Assembly (NCBI GenBank): GCA_022575985.1
Contig: JAKSXM010000137.1
Coordinates: forward strand, 21,408,001-21,472,000
From: Anagrus nilaparvatae
Lineage: Eukaryota > Arthropoda > Insecta > Hymenoptera > Mymaridae
Direction: 5' to 3'
Length of the DNA stretch: 64,000 bases
A program made the position numbers and the translations under genes. The notes beneath the pieces are model-generated. The model had not been told where the DNA came from. It worked only from the letters and a program-made list of their open reading frames with translations, and ran no database searches. Shown here piece after piece: positions 59,870 to 64,000 of the stretch (positions within the stretch are counted from its first letter, which is position 1; each line of letters begins with the position of its first letter).

Positions 59870-62800
59870 CATTGTGTGCATATGTGTGGTTTTTATATTG
59901 TGGATACTAAGAGTGGATACTAAGAGGGTACTATGCATTTGGTATGTTACAATTTTTCAATTTTTGGCAGTCATGCATGTACGTGTTTTTCTGAAAATTG
60001 AACTGGCATTTATTTTCGTATTTGTTAGGTTCTGAAAAACAAAAGCTCTTATTGTACCTATATGGTAATTGATAAAACGTTACCTTTTTGAGCTGCGAGT
60101 GTAAAACGACGATTATTGAATTGAATATCTTATATTCGTCTTGTTTCGTAGTATTTCTAAAATCCTGCAAATTATTGAGCATCTTTTTATGCTCATAATT
60201 CCTAAAGATACCGTTTAAGGGGATAGGCCCAATGAGAGTTTTTGATTTTTAGAATCTAAGAAATACGAAAGTCACAAGGCAATGCAAATAAGATGCACAA
60301 TTTTTTCTTACCTAGGGTTTCCACCTATTAGCTGAAGAGAGCTTGAATTATTATTGGAGTCCAATTAACAAGTTTCACTCTAGTTATTGGTGCACGTATA
60401 CTAATCTGTTTAAAGTATTTTATTTCTTTTTAAATTTTACTTATTTTTATTTATTATAAATTAGTGTACACAGTGGTAACGTTTGCCGCATGTATTTATA
60501 ACTTATCGTTGATAGTTTTGATTTATTGCTTCACTTCTATCACTAACTTTTTTTAATAAACGTGAGCAATTAATCTTGAATGTTATACTAAATCTCGGAT
60601 AGTAAAATATATATTAGCCTGTCAGTAAAAGAAAAAAAAATTACTTCGATTTTTAATTACCAGGTGAAATTTGTTACCATTTACAAAAAAATGATATTTT
60701 CAGAATAATATCTTACATGAAATTTCGAACAAGATCAAAAGTAGTAAGTTCAATATTTAATGTTTTTAAAGTTTCATTGGTTATTAGTATGCCGCTCTTA
60801 TTTTTTGATAATATTATTTAGTTTAAGGTGTTTAAAGTGTGTAAGAGTCGGTTCCTTTATTATTGACGCACATATATACGTAAATTATGTGTATTAGAGT
60901 GATTTCAGGTTATTTGACGGTATTTTCATAGTTTTTATTAAATTATTAATTATTGAAGTCGACAAATATAAAAAAAATTGGCAATGCAAAATTTAGGTAC
61001 TTATTTATCATATTATCAAATTTCATTAACTTGTGTCATTTTTATCATACTTCTTATAAAGTCCAAAGATGATCTCGTATAAGAGAAATGTTAAATGCCT
61101 TTTTTTTCTTAATTAAAAGAAATTTACGTAGACAAAGTTGCTAAAAAAATTTTCTTTAGTTTCTTCATATTTTATGTTTGATATTTTATAACTTTCATTT
61201 ATTTTTGTCATTAAAAATTTACACACATTAAACACTTTAATTCATTGAATAAAAATCGGAAGCGTATCTTAGAAATTAAATATTCTGCTTGAAACAAGCA
61301 AAGTAGCCTGGCCATGTATTTAATGACTCTTCAGTGTGATTCCATTAAATACTGGGCTCTTATGAAACGATTTTTCGGAGCAATGTTCGTCTGCTCAGTG
61401 AAAATTCTTTAGAGCGATTCAATTAGCTAAAATTTTGTAATCCTTATTTTTTCGCAAATGGGAAATAATTTTTTCCTGTAATAAAAAACCTAAGCAAATT
61501 TTTAAAATAACTTCCAGCCTAACGTGTATGTTATAGGTATGTATTTAATGTCCCATTTTCCAATAATTTATAATATATCATAGATTGAACGAAATTTAAA
61601 TATATTCACGAATACGTTTGTTTACTTTTCTTTACTTTTTTTTCTTCTATTTTTCAAGTAAAAATCGAATTTTAATAACACACATACATGTATGTTCTGC
61701 TTTATGTATTTTTTACTTTTCTTCTAGTTAAAAAAAAGATTTGATTAATAATAATAAAAAAAAGAAGAACTTACATTTAAAAAAGTTTTCTCTTTTTAAT
61801 AGAAAAAAAGAGTAATCTAAACTATTATACCTTATTGTAATTAAATCGTTTATAATTAAAATGTAATCAATACATTCCTAAATAGTAAATGAGTTTTTAA
61901 AGTATAACAAAAAAAAAGAAAGAAACTGAATTGTTAAAAATCTTTTTGCCTATTTAATGATATATATAAAACTTTCTTATAAAATAAACTTGATATATAT
62001 TAAACTTTTATCAATACAATTCGAAAAAAATAAAAATAAAAAGTTTTCTTACAAAAAAAAAAAAAGGTATAAACGGCAGGAATGCTGAAACTGCCTTTTC
62101 AAGAATTCAACGAAAATCGGAGTTACAGAAAAAAAAAGCCACTTCAATTGACAATAGCCAACTGTTAAAGATTCCATTAAAGTTGAAAAAAAAACTTTAA
62201 GATATCGGCACTCTTGAAATCAGTAAAATAAGTCTTGCAAGTTTTATTTTTTTTTTATATGAATAAATGTACACTTTCATTGGCTTTTTTTTTTTTTAAT
62301 ATTATAAAAAAAATATAAATTTATTTTCAATATTATTTTTTTTGCCAACGACAATTGAAAAGATTTATTATTTAAAACCCATTTATATAGTATTAAAGTT
62401 TTATATAAAAACAACAGATACCAATAAATTTTTTTTTTTTACTTGTCAAATTTTTTTTTTTTTTTATTTATAGGTATTTCATTCATTTATATATTGGGTA
62501 TATAAAAATAAGTATATATAACCCTTAAAAGTTAGCATAGATTTAAAAAATCAATAAATTATATAATATCGAAAAAAAATTAATTATGAAATATGAAGAA
62601 AGTTTATAAATTATTAAAAAACTTTTGATTTTTATTATAGTTTGAATTTTTTTTTTGTCATCAAATATGTTTCTATAGCGGGATACGTGGTGAAGTTTGA
62701 GATCGATGGGGTGGGAGGTGAAAAGTGTCTGATTTATAGGGGGAGGGATCATTCCCCTCCAGGAGATTTCCTAAAAAATTAAAAAATATGATTTTCTAAC

Positions 62801-62905
62801 CTATCAGGACTATAAAAAAAATTTAATTATGGTATATATTTTATGCTACCGATTTTCATAAAAAAATTTAAAATTATATTTTGGGGTCTTAAAGAAGCCC
62901 TAACG
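59870..62905. other. AT-rich non-coding stretch
   Basis: No gene recognised. Long poly-A and poly-T runs dominate 61600-62600, and a G-rich patch lies at about 62680-62760. Confidence 0.5.
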
Positions 62906-63145
62906 CCCCGAAAATAATTTTTCTTGAAAAGTGGTAAAAAGTGGAGCAGAGTATTAACTTTTTAGGGGTCGGAAAAATTAAATAATATCTAAAAAATCCA
63001 ATAAACGGTTTTTTTAGGTTTTTGGCCTGTCCCTAAAGGTCTAATTTCAATGGGAATCAGTGAAAATTTTGATAACTTTTCGTGGGTTACTACTTAGGTT
63101 AGGTTTGGTTCCGGGGGCCAAATCAATGTACTTATCCGGAAGTAG
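62906..63145 (+). repeat. Dispersed repeat, inverted partner of 32398-32660
   Basis: In order it has TTTTTCTTGAAAAGTGG, GGTCGGAAAAATTAAATAA, TTTTAGGTTTTTGGCC, AAAGGTCTAATTTCAATGGG, TTACTACTTAGGTTAGG and TTTGGTTCCGGGGGCC. These match the reverse complement of 32398-32660 throughout, with scattered differences. Ends are not sharply defined. Confidence 0.65.
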
Positions 63146-64000
63146 CCTTTTCAAATATATATAATATTAGTAAGATATATATATATGTATATATATATAT
63201 ATATGTATAGGATAATAGAAATAGTTGTATAAATATTCAAGGTAATTATGAATTATTCATCAGATCTCGTTACAAACACCATACACATCGAAATTGTTAT
63301 TATATTTCGTGACTTTTATGAATTATACCCAGCACTTAGTCGTAGTAAACATGTTCCATTCATTTTAGTTGTCTTTACACAAACCAGTTCTAACCTTTTA
63401 TTTACATTATTAAAAAAAAAAAATGTAATTAAAAATATAACTGAATATCATGATGTCATTAACCAAGAGTAGCAATAGAATTTTTTTTTTAAACTTAAGT
63501 ATAATTACTTTTTTTTATATTTACATTTAAATTGTACTAAAATTCACATAATACTGTCTAACATATTTGCGTATTTACATTTGTAGATTAAAAAAAGAAA
63601 AAAAAGATGGGAAGAAAGAAAGATAAATAAGATGAGTAAGTAAAGGCTGTCTTGTATAATTTAAATTAATGTAGCAATTTTTATTCGCATGAGAACAATT
63701 AGAAGAGGATGTGGATTTCCGCGTTACTGGAAATGAGGTCGAAGAGGCTAAAAACAGGAATATATATAAATATACGTTTTATACTCTAGAGAGAATACAA
63801 GAACGTATAAACCACCATCCGTTCCCTTTTTTAACCTTAATATTGTTTGCCTTTTACGTATATCTGCTATTTTGGAAAAAAATAAATAAATTAATATTTA
63901 ACCACATTTTATAAATTTAATTATCTTAATTTACATCTCATGAGATTTTTGATTTTTTAAATTTAATTTAAACGCTAATGTTATTAAATAAAATTTATAA
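63146..64000. other. AT-rich non-coding end of the window
   Basis: A TA-rich microsatellite lies at about 63158-63206. The tail phrase AACATGTTCCATTC ... TACACAAACCAGTTC at 63347-63395 belongs to the dispersed family at 20147 and 45589. No gene can be supported. Confidence 0.5.

Noticed and set aside
63090..63110. Insect telomeric repeat TTAGG
   Set aside because: Only isolated TTAGG-like words occur (TTAGGTTAGG); there is no extended array.
63711..63914. 67-residue frame near the end of the window (DFRVTGNEVEEAKN)
   Set aside because: The first part looks weakly protein-like, but no splice junctions or family match can be supported.

Overview
The window is about 64 kb of very AT-rich nuclear DNA from an arthropod, almost certainly an insect. 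The evidence is spliced genes with GT-AG introns and poly(A) signals, a first coding exon of an insect-type D2-like dopamine receptor, a decayed cohesin stromalin copy, a Penelope-like retroelement remnant and many classes of short DNA transposon. The base composition would suit a braconid parasitoid wasp, but I cannot fix the order from this sequence. Most of the window is non-coding.

Layout. 1-7.5 kb: AT-rich DNA carrying two inverted copies of a repeat family with a terminal hairpin and an internal ~156-bp tandem array, plus two adjacent foldback elements. 7.5-9.7 kb (minus strand): a pseudogene copy of the cohesin subunit SA/STAG (stromalin), apparently intronless, with several frameshifts and stop codons. 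11.1-15.9 kb (plus strand): a four-exon gene of about 760 aa encoding a MULE-type transposase-like protein with an N-terminal CCHH zinc finger, an apparently complete DDE triad and a SWIM zinc finger. A 56-bp tandem duplication has copied one of its splice acceptors. 17-22 kb: two PIF/Harbinger (Tourist-like) MITEs with 3-bp target duplications, a third copy of the hairpin repeat, a weak pair of possible exons and a 700-bp TTAA-flanked element. 22.6-26.0 kb: a 3.4-kb satellite array of 158-bp dimers built from two diverged 79-bp halves, each with four ACGG boxes at the same positions. 27.6-30.3 kb: a hAT-like MITE, a GC-richer patch with a 47-bp minisatellite and a tRNA-like B-box remnant.

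37.66-38.45 kb (plus strand): the first coding exon of a D2-like dopamine receptor (Dop2R), with a 5' leader holding three short upstream ORFs. It encodes a glycosylation-rich N-terminus, TM1 and TM2 and ends at a clean splice donor. I found no later receptor exon, so the remaining ~25 kb probably lies in one long intron. That stretch holds a mariner-like MITE, foldback elements, a Penelope-like fragment with a GIY-YIG motif, short minisatellites and dispersed repeats.

The window does not form an operon or a pathway. It is a receptor gene and a transposase-derived gene set among repeats. The most unusual items are the ACGG-box dimeric satellite, the decayed stromalin copy beside the MULE-type gene, and the splice-acceptor duplication in that gene.
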